A stretch of DNA of 38,209 nt from Novosphingobium clariflavum (GCF_026420865.1 NZ_JAPCWC010000030.1:1-38209); one strand, 5' to 3'; positions 15,821 through 24,502 are shown, numbered from the stretch's first letter. Made by a program: numbers and translations. The notes: generated from the sequence alone by a model not told the origin.

Positions 15821-16230
15821 GCGTGATCGCCAATCTCGCGGACCATCGGCCGTTTCCCGATCTCTCGATCGCCGAGTTCGCGCTGCTTGTCGCGCTCCTA
15901 CGGGCAGGGCCGCATCCGGCGGCATTCCTCATTCCCACGCTCGACGCATGGTTCGACACGAAGCTGCGGGCGATCGATCTGGAACCCACGATCGCCCGCC
16001 TCATTCGCGCGAACCTAATCCTGCGGCGCGGCACGACCCTGTATCCCAAGCGTCACGCCCGCACGCTGGTCATCGCCGTTTACGGCAACCTGTTCCGCAT
16101 CCTGGGCGAGGACATGGCCCGGCTGATCTCCGCCCGCGAGCCGTCCCTCCTTGGCATGCTGCGCGCCTATCTCGACCGGCGCGCGAAAGAGGATCGCGAG
16201 AAGAAAAATCCCAAGAAAGATGAGGATTGA
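15817..16230 (+). CDS. Hypothetical protein between traN and traF
   Basis: The product is 137 residues, mostly helical, with no signal peptide or membrane span. Residues about 15-90 (IAEFALLVALLRAGPHPAAFL ... IARLIRANLILRRG) might form a winged-helix-like domain; this is a weak impression. The C-terminus is highly charged (Lys/Glu). The start overlaps traN by ATGA and the stop is 1 bp before traF. It is a cytoplasmic protein in an otherwise envelope-directed operon and was not recognised. Confidence 0.7.
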   Translation: MSVIANLADHRPFPDLSIAEFALLVALLRAGPHPAAFLIPTLDAWFDTKLRAIDLEPTIARLIRANLILRRGTTLYPKRHARTLVIAVYGNLFRILGEDMARLISAREPSLLGMLRAYLDRRAKEDREKKNPKKDED

Positions 16231-16231
16231 T

Positions 16232-17137
16232 ATGCGCAACGCCCTGACCCTTGCCCTCATCCTGTCGCTCGCCACAGGCGGCATCGCCCCTGTCGCGGGC
16301 GCAAGCGCGCAGGAACTGACGCCGCTGCTCGATTCTGTATCCTCAGCCCGCGAGAGCGAGGCGCCATCGTCGGCCGACCGGGAGCGCGACGAGGATCTTG
16401 GCGGGGCCGACCGGGTCGCGGCCCAGACAGGCGACGATTTCTACTGCCGCGAGCGCCGGCTCGGCACCTGGTTCTATTGCGACAAGCCCAAGCCCAAGCC
16501 GAGCGAGCAGCAGTCGGCGCAGCCCGCCCGCTCTTCGGCCGAACGGCTTGCGGCGATCGCCAAGGAACTGGAGGAATTGAAAGCGCGCGCGATCCTCGAA
16601 CCGACGCCGGAGAATATCGCCCATTATATCGCGTTCCAGCGCGAGCAGCTCGACCGGGCGTCGTCCTTCGCCGACATGTGGCAGCGCACGATCTGGCAGA
16701 ACCCCGACCTCGACTACACCCTCCAGCGTCCGGTCAACCAGTTGGGCAAGCGGACCTGGCTCGATACGCGCAACGCCGACCGCGAACGGGTGCTGTCGCA
16801 GATTTCGCAGCGCTACGGCGTCTTCTATTTCTATTCGTCGGCCTGCGCGGCGTGCGAGACCTTCGGCCCGATCATGCGCAGCATCTCGGATCGCTTCGGT
16901 CTCACCGTCATGGCGATCTCGCTCGATGGCGGTCCGACCCGCGCCTTCCCGAACTACACGGTCGATACCGGTCAGTACAAGGCGATGGGCATGCGCGGAC
17001 AGCAGGTCCCCGCGCTCGTCCTCTTCGATACGGCCACCAAGCGACCGATGCCGATCGGCTACGGCGTGATGGCGGCCGACGAGGTGATGAACCGCATCTT
17101 CACGCTCACCAGCATCAAACCCGGGAGTGACTTCTGA
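16232..17137 (+). CDS. traF: F-type pilus assembly protein TraF (thioredoxin-like)
   Basis: The product is 301 residues. A signal peptide ends at GASA, and the TraF N-terminal part has FYCRERRLGTWFYC. The thioredoxin-like domain has YGVFYFYSSACAACETFGPIM with a CAAC motif, then QVPALVLFD containing the cis-Pro. F TraF has the fold but lacks CXXC, so the motif here suggests redox activity like TrbB. ATG 16232 with AGGA at 16223-16226 is preferred over 16220. The last base of its stop is the first base of the traH start (TGATG). Confidence 0.92.
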   Translation: MRNALTLALILSLATGGIAPVAGASAQELTPLLDSVSSARESEAPSSADRERDEDLGGADRVAAQTGDDFYCRERRLGTWFYCDKPKPKPSEQQSAQPARSSAERLAAIAKELEELKARAILEPTPENIAHYIAFQREQLDRASSFADMWQRTIWQNPDLDYTLQRPVNQLGKRTWLDTRNADRERVLSQISQRYGVFYFYSSACAACETFGPIMRSISDRFGLTVMAISLDGGPTRAFPNYTVDTGQYKAMGMRGQQVPALVLFDTATKRPMPIGYGVMAADEVMNRIFTLTSIKPGSDF

Positions 17138-18579
17138 TGGTCAGGCAGATCCTTCGCCTCTGCGCGGCGATCCTCGCGCAGGCCAGTATGATCCTTGCAG
17201 TCGGGGGGCTCGTGGCGACGCCGGCGATGGCCGACGTCCAGGGCGAGATGAACAGCTATTTCAACCAATCGGGCGCGGCGGCGAACGTCACCGGCCCGAC
17301 CGCTTTCCAGGGGCAGTCCGCGGGCTATTATTCGGGCGGATCGCTCTGGAGCCGCTTTCCGCAAAAGTCGATCAATCCGGTCAATGTCGCGCTGCCGAGC
17401 GCGCGGGGCGGGTGCGGCGGTATCGACCTCTTTGCCGGCTCCTTCTCGTTCATCAACGCCGACGAAATCGTCGCGATGCTCAAGGCGACCGCGAACAACG
17501 CGATCGGCTTTGCCTTCCAGCTCGCGATCGATTCCATCTCCGCGCAGATCGGCGGGGTCATGAAGGACATGAGCCAGCGCGTGCAGCAGCTCAACGCGTT
17601 CAACATGTCGAGTTGCGAAGCGGCGCAGCAGGCGATCGGCTCGATCTGGCCGGCGATGGACGGGGCTTCGTCCACCATCTGCCAGCAGGTCGGTGGGGCG
17701 AAGGGCTTCTTTTCCGATGCGGCCGCGGCGCGGCATGGCTGCACCAACAAGGGCGAGCGTGAATCGCCCCTCGCCAAGGCCGGCGACGACGGCGAACTGG
17801 TGCAGTCGAAGAATTACACCTGGTATGCGCTCAACGCCAAAAGCGCGACCAAGCCATCGCGAGAATATGCCGAATTCCTCATGACGATGGTCGGGACCAT
17901 CATCTACGATGCGGCCAATACCAAGGACAGCATGGGGACGTTCCGGTTCATCGCGCCGGCGAGCTGGGACACCTATCAGGCGCTGCTCGACGGCACCGCT
18001 ACGGCGCCGACCGATGTGTGGCGGTGCGACACCACCGACGACAAGGGGTGCCTCAAGCCCACGCCGACCAAATTGACGATCTCGACCAACGAGGCGCTGC
18101 GAACCCGCGTCCTCAAGGCGATGGACAGCATGTCGTCGAAGATCCGCTCGAACGCGCCCCTGTCGGGCGACGAGATTGCGCTGCTCGGGATCACCTCGAT
18201 CCCGCTCTACAAGATCCTCGTCGTCAACGAGGCGGCGCATATGGGCCTGTCGGGCGGTGATCGCGCCACGCTCGCCGAGATGGTTTCGATCGACATGCTG
18301 ATGTCGATGCTCGACCGCATGCTCGACACGATCTCGCAGGCGCAGGCAGGCGCGAAGTTCGTCTCCACCGATGAGTTCAAGGCGTGGCGCGCGCAGGTCG
18401 ACACGGTCAAGACCGAGCTGTCGCGGCGCAACGAGAAGATGGCGGGCCAGATCTCCAACACTTACCGGGTAATTCAATATACCCAATTTATGGAATCGAC
18501 CCTCAAGAACGCAATGAGCCCGCAGCTGTCCGCCTCGCTCCGCTTCGGACGTGGTCTGTCGGCGCAGGGCGTCCGCTAA
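17137..18579 (+). CDS. traH: Conjugative pilus assembly protein TraH
   Basis: The product is 480 residues, close to F TraH. A signal peptide ends at ATPAMA near residue 32. The blocks FQGQSAGYYSGGSLWSRFP and GGCGGIDLFAGSFSFINADEI are the TraH signature, and helices later in the protein look coiled-coil prone. TraH is a periplasmic/outer-membrane factor for pilus assembly with TraF. It begins on the last base of traF and is followed 17 bp later by traG. Confidence 0.95.
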   Translation: MVRQILRLCAAILAQASMILAVGGLVATPAMADVQGEMNSYFNQSGAAANVTGPTAFQGQSAGYYSGGSLWSRFPQKSINPVNVALPSARGGCGGIDLFAGSFSFINADEIVAMLKATANNAIGFAFQLAIDSISAQIGGVMKDMSQRVQQLNAFNMSSCEAAQQAIGSIWPAMDGASSTICQQVGGAKGFFSDAAAARHGCTNKGERESPLAKAGDDGELVQSKNYTWYALNAKSATKPSREYAEFLMTMVGTIIYDAANTKDSMGTFRFIAPASWDTYQALLDGTATAPTDVWRCDTTDDKGCLKPTPTKLTISTNEALRTRVLKAMDSMSSKIRSNAPLSGDEIALLGITSIPLYKILVVNEAAHMGLSGGDRATLAEMVSIDMLMSMLDRMLDTISQAQAGAKFVSTDEFKAWRAQVDTVKTELSRRNEKMAGQISNTYRVIQYTQFMESTLKNAMSPQLSASLRFGRGLSAQGVR

Positions 18580-18596
18580 AGGGAGGGAACGGCACG

Positions 18597-21500
18597 ATGG
18601 GCGCGCTCGAAGTCTTCACGATCGGCGGCGGCGAATATATCGTCAACGTCTTCAACGCGGTCGCGGCGTGGACGGGGGGAGGGGGCTATCGCTCGCTTCT
18701 CCAGGTCGTGATGGTGATGGGGTTCATCTACTCGCTGTTCATCGTGGCCTTCTCGCTCGACTGGCGGGCCTGGTTCAACTGGTTCCTCCAGTCGACGCTC
18801 ATCTACATGATGCTGATGGTGCCGACCGTGACCGTGAAGGTCACCGACCGCATCAATCCGACACTGGCGCCGGCGGTGGTCGACAATGTCCCGCTGGGCC
18901 TTGGCGTGATGGCATCGTTCACGAGCCAGGTCGGTGACTGGATGACGCGCACGGCCGAGACGGTGTTCGTCATGCCGAACGCGCTTTCGCTCTCGACCAA
19001 CGGCATGATCTACGGTGCGCGGCTGATGGACAAGGCGCGGACCTTCCAGATCACCGACAGCGTGTTCCGGGCGAACCTCGACGAGCATCTCAAGCAATGC
19101 ACCTTCTATGACGTGCTGCTGGGCTTCAAGTCGATGGACGATCTCACCCGGTCGACCAATGTCTGGGAGGCGATCGGACCGGGCAGCCCGGCGCGCAGCC
19201 AGCGCTGGATCGCCTCGACGGGACCGGGCACCACCGAAAATACGATCATTCCCTGCAACGAGGCCTATTCGCGACTGGACGGGCAGTGGCAGGCAGCGTT
19301 CGACAAGGATCTGATCCCCTTTGCCAGGAGCGCCTATCCCGGTCTCTCCGATGCGGTGGCGGCGCAGAAGATCCGCGACGACCTTCCCATCGTTGCCGCG
19401 CAGATGCACGGCACGCCGAGCGACGCCTATACCTATCTGCGACAGGTCTCGATGATCGACGCGTTCCTGGCCGCGCGCGAAAGCTTCTCGGACGCGGGAT
19501 GGGATGCCTATGCCGCCCAGCGTGCCGATGCGCAGGCGAAGAACACCTATACCTCGATCGCGACGCAGGCGATGACCTGGGTGCCGTTGCTCGGGATCGT
19601 GCTGACCGTCGTCTTCTACGCGATGTTCCCGGTCCTCTTCCCGCTGTTCCTGTTCCCGCGAACGGGCATCCAGACCCTCAAGGGCTATGGAACGGGATTC
19701 TTCTACCTTGCCTCCTGGGGGCCGCTCTATGTCATCCTGCACATGTTCGTGATGAGCCGTGCGGCGGCGCTCTATCATGGCGTCTCGCCGACAGGGCCGA
19801 CGCTGCTGGTCAGCGACGGCATGGCGAACGTCAACGAAAGCATATCGACGCTTGCCGGTTTCCTCATGATGAGCGTGCCGTTCATCGCCGGAGGCATGGC
19901 GCGCGGCGCGATGGCGATCGCGGGACATGCGACCTCGATGTTGCAGCCGGCGCAGAGCGCGGCCGAACAAGCGGCGACCGAGCGCACGACGGGCAATTAT
20001 TCCTACGGGAATACCTCGTTCCAGAACCTGACCTCGGGCATGACCCAGTCGAACAAGTGGGACACCCAGCCCAAATATAATGACGGGTTCGCGGTCGGGT
20101 CGTACACCAATGCCGATGGCGGGATCACCTACGGTTTTGCCGACGGCAGCAACGCGTTCGACACCCGGCAGGGCATCTCGAACCTCTCCTTCACGCCGAC
20201 GCGGACTTCCGGCTTCGACAGCCAGATGAGCCGCGCCCTGTCGGAAGGGCAGTCGCACACGCAGTCGCTGCGCAACTCGGCGTCGCAGTCCTGGAACGCG
20301 ACCGCCACCACCGCCACCGATCTGCTCTCGGCAGCCGAACATCGCCGGGGCAGCTCCACTGAAACGGGGTCGGGGTTCAACAACAGCGTTGCGAAGATGA
20401 CGGACGCGTCTCGCAGCTTGTCGAGCGGGTTGACGAGCAAGTTCGGCTTGAGTGAGTCGGATGCGCAGCAGGTATCGCGGGCAAGCCAGACTACTGGTGA
20501 TGCCAATGCCGGACTTGAGGTTTTGGGCAAACTATGGGGAGTGCAAGGCCGAGCTGGACTGGGATTGCGCCTGCAATCGATAGCGTCTGAGACAACGAAT
20601 AATATCTTAACGGCGGATAGTGCATACTCCGAATTAAAGGACTATTTGACCAAAGAAACCAACTCGACCCAGTCGCGCGCCGCGCGCGATGAGTTCATGC
20701 GCGAAACCAGCACGAGTGGCGATAGCGAGGTGCGCTCCCTTTCGCAGAAGCTTGGCGTCAGCGTTGGGGAATCGCGCTCGGCGTCGCTCGAGGCGACGCG
20801 AGCCGAAGAAACCTTCCAGCGTGTCAGCCACGACGTGCGCGAATCCGAGCAACGAGGCTGGTCGCTCAACCGTAATGAGAGCCAGGAATTTGTCGTGTAT
20901 GCGCAGGAGCGTTTGCTGAACGATCCGACCCTGTCGCAATTCAATTGGACGCCGGGCATGGTCATGCCGCGCACGCGTGAGCAGGAGCAGGTCCGCGATA
21001 TTCTTCTTGGCGAGTTTATGGAGCGCAAGGTGGCTTCGGTCCGTGAAGAACTGGGCGTGACTATTCCAAGTCGGCTCGACAACTCGCTGCACGGTCCCGC
21101 CTCCACCACATCGGGCGGGGTTCAGCAGTGGGGGGAACGCCGCGCCGCCAGCGTTCGAGCGCAAGGTCCCGAAGTGTCGATCAGGGAGAGTTCGCGCGAT
21201 ACCGGTCTTGCAGGGGAGGTGGCCGATGCCATTCCCAATGCGTCGGTCCGGATAACCCATGGCGCTTTCGAGATCGGCAACGGCGTCGATGAAGCGAAGG
21301 GCACGGCCGCGCAGATCGGGAAGCATGTCCAGGAACGCAACGATGCGTGGATCACCACGACATTACCCGGTGTCGAGAGTATTCGCGATACGGCCCGCGA
21401 TAGGCTTGGCATCGGTCAAGGCACCAGCCACGTCTATGAATTGCCGCGCGGCGAGCGGGCTACGCTGCCGATCTCCGGGCGATTGACCTCGAACATGGGG

Positions 21501-21860
21501 GGCAGGGTGGATCCGGTAACCGGACAGCCCGGACACCATCACCGGGGCGTCGATATCGCGCAGCGCGCCGGAACCCCGATTCCTGCTCCGGCGTCAGGAC
21601 GCGTGGTTAAGAACGATTTTCAGGCGAACGGCGCTGGCAATTACATCGTGCTAGAGCATGGCGATGGCTCGCAAAGCAAATATTTTCACATGCAGGATCG
21701 CTCGCGCTTTCCGGTCGGAAGCACGATCGAACAGGGTGAGATATTGGGGCGTGTGGGAAGTTCAGGGAAATCGACCGGCCCCCATCTCCACTATGAATTG
21801 TGGAAGGACGGGGCGCCGGTCGATCCCCGGCGTTTCCAGCTCAGGAATGGCCGGGGATGA
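18597..21860 (+). CDS. traG: TraG mating-pair stabilisation protein with a C-terminal M23 peptidase domain
   Basis: The product is 1087 residues. The N-terminal part is TraG: membrane spans at about 35-85 and several between about 330 and 450, with GGEYIVNVFNAVAAW at the start. The middle (about 470-950) is hydrophilic and Ser/Thr/Gln-rich. Residues about 960-1087 form a LytM/M23 metallopeptidase: the GHHHRGVD motif (His982...Asp986), YFHM, and HLH (1063-1065). M23 enzymes cut peptidoglycan cross-bridges. F TraG has no such domain, so this one may cut the cell wall for the channel, or act in the recipient. GGGAGG precedes ATG 18597. From about 20,390 base composition shifts to less GC-rich. 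The last 20 bp overlap a convergent gene. Confidence 0.93.
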   Translation: MGALEVFTIGGGEYIVNVFNAVAAWTGGGGYRSLLQVVMVMGFIYSLFIVAFSLDWRAWFNWFLQSTLIYMMLMVPTVTVKVTDRINPTLAPAVVDNVPLGLGVMASFTSQVGDWMTRTAETVFVMPNALSLSTNGMIYGARLMDKARTFQITDSVFRANLDEHLKQCTFYDVLLGFKSMDDLTRSTNVWEAIGPGSPARSQRWIASTGPGTTENTIIPCNEAYSRLDGQWQAAFDKDLIPFARSAYPGLSDAVAAQKIRDDLPIVAAQMHGTPSDAYTYLRQVSMIDAFLAARESFSDAGWDAYAAQRADAQAKNTYTSIATQAMTWVPLLGIVLTVVFYAMFPVLFPLFLFPRTGIQTLKGYGTGFFYLASWGPLYVILHMFVMSRAAALYHGVSPTGPTLLVSDGMANVNESISTLAGFLMMSVPFIAGGMARGAMAIAGHATSMLQPAQSAAEQAATERTTGNYSYGNTSFQNLTSGMTQSNKWDTQPKYNDGFAVGSYTNADGGITYGFADGSNAFDTRQGISNLSFTPTRTSGFDSQMSRALSEGQSHTQSLRNSASQSWNATATTATDLLSAAEHRRGSSTETGSGFNNSVAKMTDASRSLSSGLTSKFGLSESDAQQVSRASQTTGDANAGLEVLGKLWGVQGRAGLGLRLQSIASETTNNILTADSAYSELKDYLTKETNSTQSRAARDEFMRETSTSGDSEVRSLSQKLGVSVGESRSASLEATRAEETFQRVSHDVRESEQRGWSLNRNESQEFVVYAQERLLNDPTLSQFNWTPGMVMPRTREQEQVRDILLGEFMERKVASVREELGVTIPSRLDNSLHGPASTTSGGVQQWGERRAASVRAQGPEVSIRESSRDTGLAGEVADAIPNASVRITHGAFEIGNGVDEAKGTAAQIGKHVQERNDAWITTTLPGVESIRDTARDRLGIGQGTSHVYELPRGERATLPISGRLTSNMGGRVDPVTGQPGHHHRGVDIAQRAGTPIPAPASGRVVKNDFQANGAGNYIVLEHGDGSQSKYFHMQDRSRFPVGSTIEQGEILGRVGSSGKSTGPHLHYELWKDGAPVDPRRFQLRNGRG

Positions 21861-22092
21861 TGAAAAATCCGACGAACATAATTGCTACGATCGCTAGAAA
21901 TAGAATTTTCGACCCTCGTTCACCTAAAGGTTCGGAGGCCGAAAATTCTCGGTCCTGACTTGGAACTCCAAGCAATTCCCGACCAACATGTGTCATGGGG
22001 TCATATAGATTTTGCGGATTAATATATCCGTTGGCGGGCGGGCCGATCTGATCGCGATCCCAGTCCATCTGGCCAGTATCATGGTTCAACAT
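21841..22092 (-). CDS. Small tail-anchored membrane protein convergent to traG
   Basis: The product is 83 residues, hydrophilic with one C-terminal hydrophobic span (ILFLAIVAIMFVGFFII). AAAGGAG precedes the ATG at 22092 on the minus strand, so this start is preferred over 22152. Its base composition is lower in GC than the transfer genes. It overlaps the 3' end of traG by 20 bp, convergently. In F the entry-exclusion gene traS lies immediately after traG, so an exclusion role is possible by position only. No sequence family was recognised. Confidence 0.7.
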   Translation of the reverse strand: MLNHDTGQMDWDRDQIGPPANGYINPQNLYDPMTHVGRELLGVPSQDREFSASEPLGERGSKILFLAIVAIMFVGFFIIPGHS

Positions 22093-22132
22093 GGCTGCTC
22101 CTTTCCCGCCCGTCCGACCCGATGGTCGAATA

Positions 22133-22147
22133 ACGCTTGCAAAGCGT
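22133..22147. promoter_or_regulatory. Inverted repeat in the divergent region 22093-22211
   Basis: ACGCTT-GCA-AAGCGT is a perfect 6+6 palindrome with a 3-nt centre, lying between the divergent starts at 22092 and 22212. It could be an operator for one or both genes. No promoter elements were clear in this 119-bp gap. Confidence 0.35.
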
Positions 22148-22211
22148 ATCACTTCGCGGTGGGATTAGCGAGCGACTTTCCGCATTTGTTCTCCGTGGCA
22201 GGAGAAGGCGC

Positions 22212-22574
22212 ATGCAGGGTGAAGCTGGTCCTGAAGATGCCCGCACGATCGCGATGTACGAGCGGCTGCTCGACAGGCATCTGAAATTCTACGACGCCCT
22301 TCGCTTGCGGGAGCGCCGGCCCAAGAGTGCGGCCCAGCGTCAGTTTCAGGATGTGGCCTGGGGGAAGGCGGAGCCGGTTTCGGATCATGAGCGCGCCTAT
22401 GTCTGGTATCTCAAGGTGCGAAAGATCGCACCGTTCAATCGTCCCGCGCCAGCGCCGCACATCGATGACGTGATGGCAGGCTATGATGTGGGGGCCAGGC
22501 CCGTCGCGGGTGAGGTCGGCACGAAATGGGATAATGCGTGGCGGGAATATCGGGGCGGTCGCGAGTTCTGGTGA
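22212..22574 (+). CDS. Hypothetical protein upstream of the SRAP gene
   Basis: The product is 120 residues, basic, with no signal peptide or membrane span. It contains RTIAMYERLLDRHLKFYDALR and AQRQFQDVAWGKAEPVSDHERAYVWYLK. It was not assigned to a family. AGGAGAAGG directly precedes ATG 22212. It runs into the SRAP gene after 26 bp on the same strand, so co-expression is likely. Confidence 0.7.
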   Translation: MQGEAGPEDARTIAMYERLLDRHLKFYDALRLRERRPKSAAQRQFQDVAWGKAEPVSDHERAYVWYLKVRKIAPFNRPAPAPHIDDVMAGYDVGARPVAGEVGTKWDNAWREYRGGREFW

Positions 22575-22600
22575 CGTAGATGGGCTGAAGGAGAGGAACG

Positions 22601-23263
22601 ATCTGCAATCGCTATCGACTGAGCGCCCGGCAGACGGCAGTGATGCAGGCATGCGGATATGAGGCGTTCGAGGAAAACCCGGTCATCTCGATCCCGCTCG
22701 AAATCTTTCCTACCGGCAAGAAGACGCCCAGGCACGGGCTTGTCATCCGGCGGTCGCCGGCAGGCAATCGGCCGCTTGAGCCGGTCGCGATGGAATGGGG
22801 CTTCCCGACCAAGGTTGCCAGCAAGCGCGATCCGGCGATCAAACTCGACAAATATGTGACCAACGCGCGCAACCTCGCGTCCTCGATGTGGAAGCCATCG
22901 ATCTCCAATCCCGAGCGTCGCTGCCTGGTCCCGTTCACGCATTTTGCCGAACCGCATCCCGAAGGCGGGAAGGGGGACGATGGCAAACCGCGGCAGATGT
23001 GGTTTTCGTTGCCCGATCATCCGATCGCGTTCTTCGCCGGGATCTGGCGGCCGACCGAGCGGGGCGAGGCCTATGCCTTTTGCACCACAGCGCCCAATGC
23101 GATTGTCGCCCCCTGGCATCCCAAGGCAATGCCGGTCATCCTTCACCGCGCCGACCTGAGCCAGTGGCTCGATGGCTCGGCCGACGACGCGCTCGCCCTT
23201 GTTCGACCCTATGACGGGAAAATGCTCGAACAGGTTGCGACGCCGGACAATGGTGAGGCATAA
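22601..23263 (+). CDS. SRAP (SOS response-associated peptidase) domain protein with an apparent ATC start
   Basis: The product is 220 residues from codon 22601. The sequence reads (ATC)-C-N-R-Y-R-L, the invariant SRAP start M-C-N/G-R-Y in which Cys2 is the catalytic residue that links covalently to abasic sites. AAGGAGAGG lies 4-12 bases upstream. The codon in the Met place is ATC, and there is no ATG, GTG or TTG between it and the in-frame TGA at 22586. The next start codons (GTG 22640, ATG 22643) would remove Cys2. Other SRAP residues are present: TNARNLASS, CLVPFTHFAEP and HPKAMPVIL. It may protect abasic single-stranded DNA, for instance during transfer. Confidence 0.8.
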   Translation: MCNRYRLSARQTAVMQACGYEAFEENPVISIPLEIFPTGKKTPRHGLVIRRSPAGNRPLEPVAMEWGFPTKVASKRDPAIKLDKYVTNARNLASSMWKPSISNPERRCLVPFTHFAEPHPEGGKGDDGKPRQMWFSLPDHPIAFFAGIWRPTERGEAYAFCTTAPNAIVAPWHPKAMPVILHRADLSQWLDGSADDALALVRPYDGKMLEQVATPDNGEA

Positions 23264-23308
23264 ACCAGGCCCAACCCGATACTTCAACCATAGGCACAGG
23301 ATTACATC

Positions 23309-23593
23309 ATGCCCGTTTCGACCTCGGATCTTGCCGAGCAACTCTCCAGCGTTCACGATCTTTCAAAGGCTGACGCCAAGAAAATTGTCGAGGCTGTCTT
23401 CGCGGATATTACCGATGCTGTCGCTAAGGGCGATGAAGTCAGCATCAACGGGTTCGGCAAGTTCAAAGTGAAGGATTCGCCCGAGCGTCAGGGCCGCAAT
23501 CCCGCGACCGGCGAGGCGATCACGATCGCTGCATCGCGCAAGATCAGCTTCGCGCCTGCCAAGCAGGTCCGCGATCGTTTGAACGGCGGTTGA
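23309..23593 (+). CDS. hup: HU-family DNA-binding protein
   Basis: The product is 94 residues, the classic HU size. It begins MPVSTSDLAEQLSS, followed by the helical dimer region. It has FGKFKVKDSPERQGRNPATGE, the beta-arm with the GRNPATGE signature, and ends KISFAPAKQVRDRLN. HU-type proteins bend and compact DNA and often travel on plasmids. AGGA precedes the ATG. It follows the SRAP gene by 45 bp and precedes a small orf by 3 bp. Confidence 0.96.
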   Translation: MPVSTSDLAEQLSSVHDLSKADAKKIVEAVFADITDAVAKGDEVSINGFGKFKVKDSPERQGRNPATGEAITIAASRKISFAPAKQVRDRLNGG

Positions 23594-23596
23594 GCG

Positions 23597-23818
23597 ATGA
23601 CGCAGCCCCGGCATGGAAGTGACGAAAGCATTGCCGGGTCTGCGGACGACGCTGGCGCTGCCGCAACGCTCGACGCGGACAACGCGAATGCCGTGCGCAC
23701 AATGGTCGCCAACCTTTCCGACGAAGACGTCGTGCGCATCTACGAGATGACTGGCGGCGCGGGGCTTGTTGCCGATCTGGCGGCAACGCAGATGGAGAAG
23801 CGCAACCTCGATTACTGA
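23597..23818 (+). CDS. Small acidic hypothetical protein after HU
   Basis: The product is 73 residues, acidic and Ala/Asp-rich, with a helical second half (LSDEDVVRIYEMTGGAGLVADLAATQMEKRN). It starts 3 bp after the HU stop, so it is probably co-transcribed. No family was recognised. The 102 bp after it (23819-23920) hold only the ribosome binding site of the next gene. Confidence 0.6.
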   Translation: MTQPRHGSDESIAGSADDAGAAATLDADNANAVRTMVANLSDEDVVRIYEMTGGAGLVADLAATQMEKRNLDY

Positions 23819-23920
23819 GCGCGGCTGCTCGGAAGTCGCTTCGACCTCGCGCCTCCAGGCCCGTTACGGGGAGAAACTCTTCGCCGATTTGGGAATTGTG
23901 CGGAAAAAGGGAGACGCATC

Positions 23921-24502
23921 ATGGCAAGCAACACTGCATGGGATCAAAGGTCGGAAGCGCGTTCAGGGTCGGCCTGGGGCTGGATTCTGGCTTATGCCAT
24001 TCTCGTGATTCTGATCGGATTTGTCGCGCTTGCCAATCCGATCGCCACCGGGTTGACGACGGGCGTTCTCCTGGGCGTGTTTCTGATCGGTTACGGTGTC
24101 CTCGCGATTGTCTCCGGTGTTTCGTCGTTGTCCGATCGGGGACGCTGGACCGAAGTGCTGCTGGGCGTCCTGGGTGTCGTGACGGGCGGAATTATCCTGT
24201 TCAATCCCTTTGCCGGCGCGATCTCCCTGGTCTGGGCGTTAGGTTTCTGGCTGCTTGTTTCGGGCATATTTCAGGTCGCGAGCGCAATCCGGGGCGCTTA
24301 CGATCGCGGATGGCGTCTTGCGCTGGGCGTCCTCGATATCGTTCTGGGCGGATATCTGCTGTTCGCTGGTCCCGCGACCAGCCTCGTCATGCTCGCGACG
24401 ATCGTCGGGATCAGCTTCATTTTTCGCGGCGTATTTCTCGCCTTTGTCGCTTTTGGCCTGCGCAAACTGGCTCAACCCAACAGAGCTAATACCCGCACCT
24501 AA
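23921..24502 (+). CDS. hdeD: HdeD-family (DUF308) membrane protein
   Basis: The product is 193 residues with about six hydrophobic spans arranged as repeated helix pairs (GWILAYAILVILIGFVALANP, TTGVLLGVFLIGYGVLAIVSG, LLGVLGVVTGGIILFNPFAG and so on). NP after the first and fourth spans is typical of HdeD. In Escherichia coli HdeD is linked to acid resistance; the role on this element is unknown. AAAAGGGAG precedes ATG 23921. It is cargo unrelated to transfer. Confidence 0.88.
   Translation: MASNTAWDQRSEARSGSAWGWILAYAILVILIGFVALANPIATGLTTGVLLGVFLIGYGVLAIVSGVSSLSDRGRWTEVLLGVLGVVTGGIILFNPFAGAISLVWALGFWLLVSGIFQVASAIRGAYDRGWRLALGVLDIVLGGYLLFAGPATSLVMLATIVGISFIFRGVFLAFVAFGLRKLAQPNRANTRT

Noticed and set aside
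11911..15925. Long minus-strand frames opposite traU, trbC and traN
   Set aside because: They cover strongly supported genes with signal peptides and family motifs; the antisense products have no domain pattern.
23766..24008. 80-codon frame bridging the gap before hdeD
   Set aside because: It overlaps two better genes in other frames and is Arg/Trp-rich without structure.
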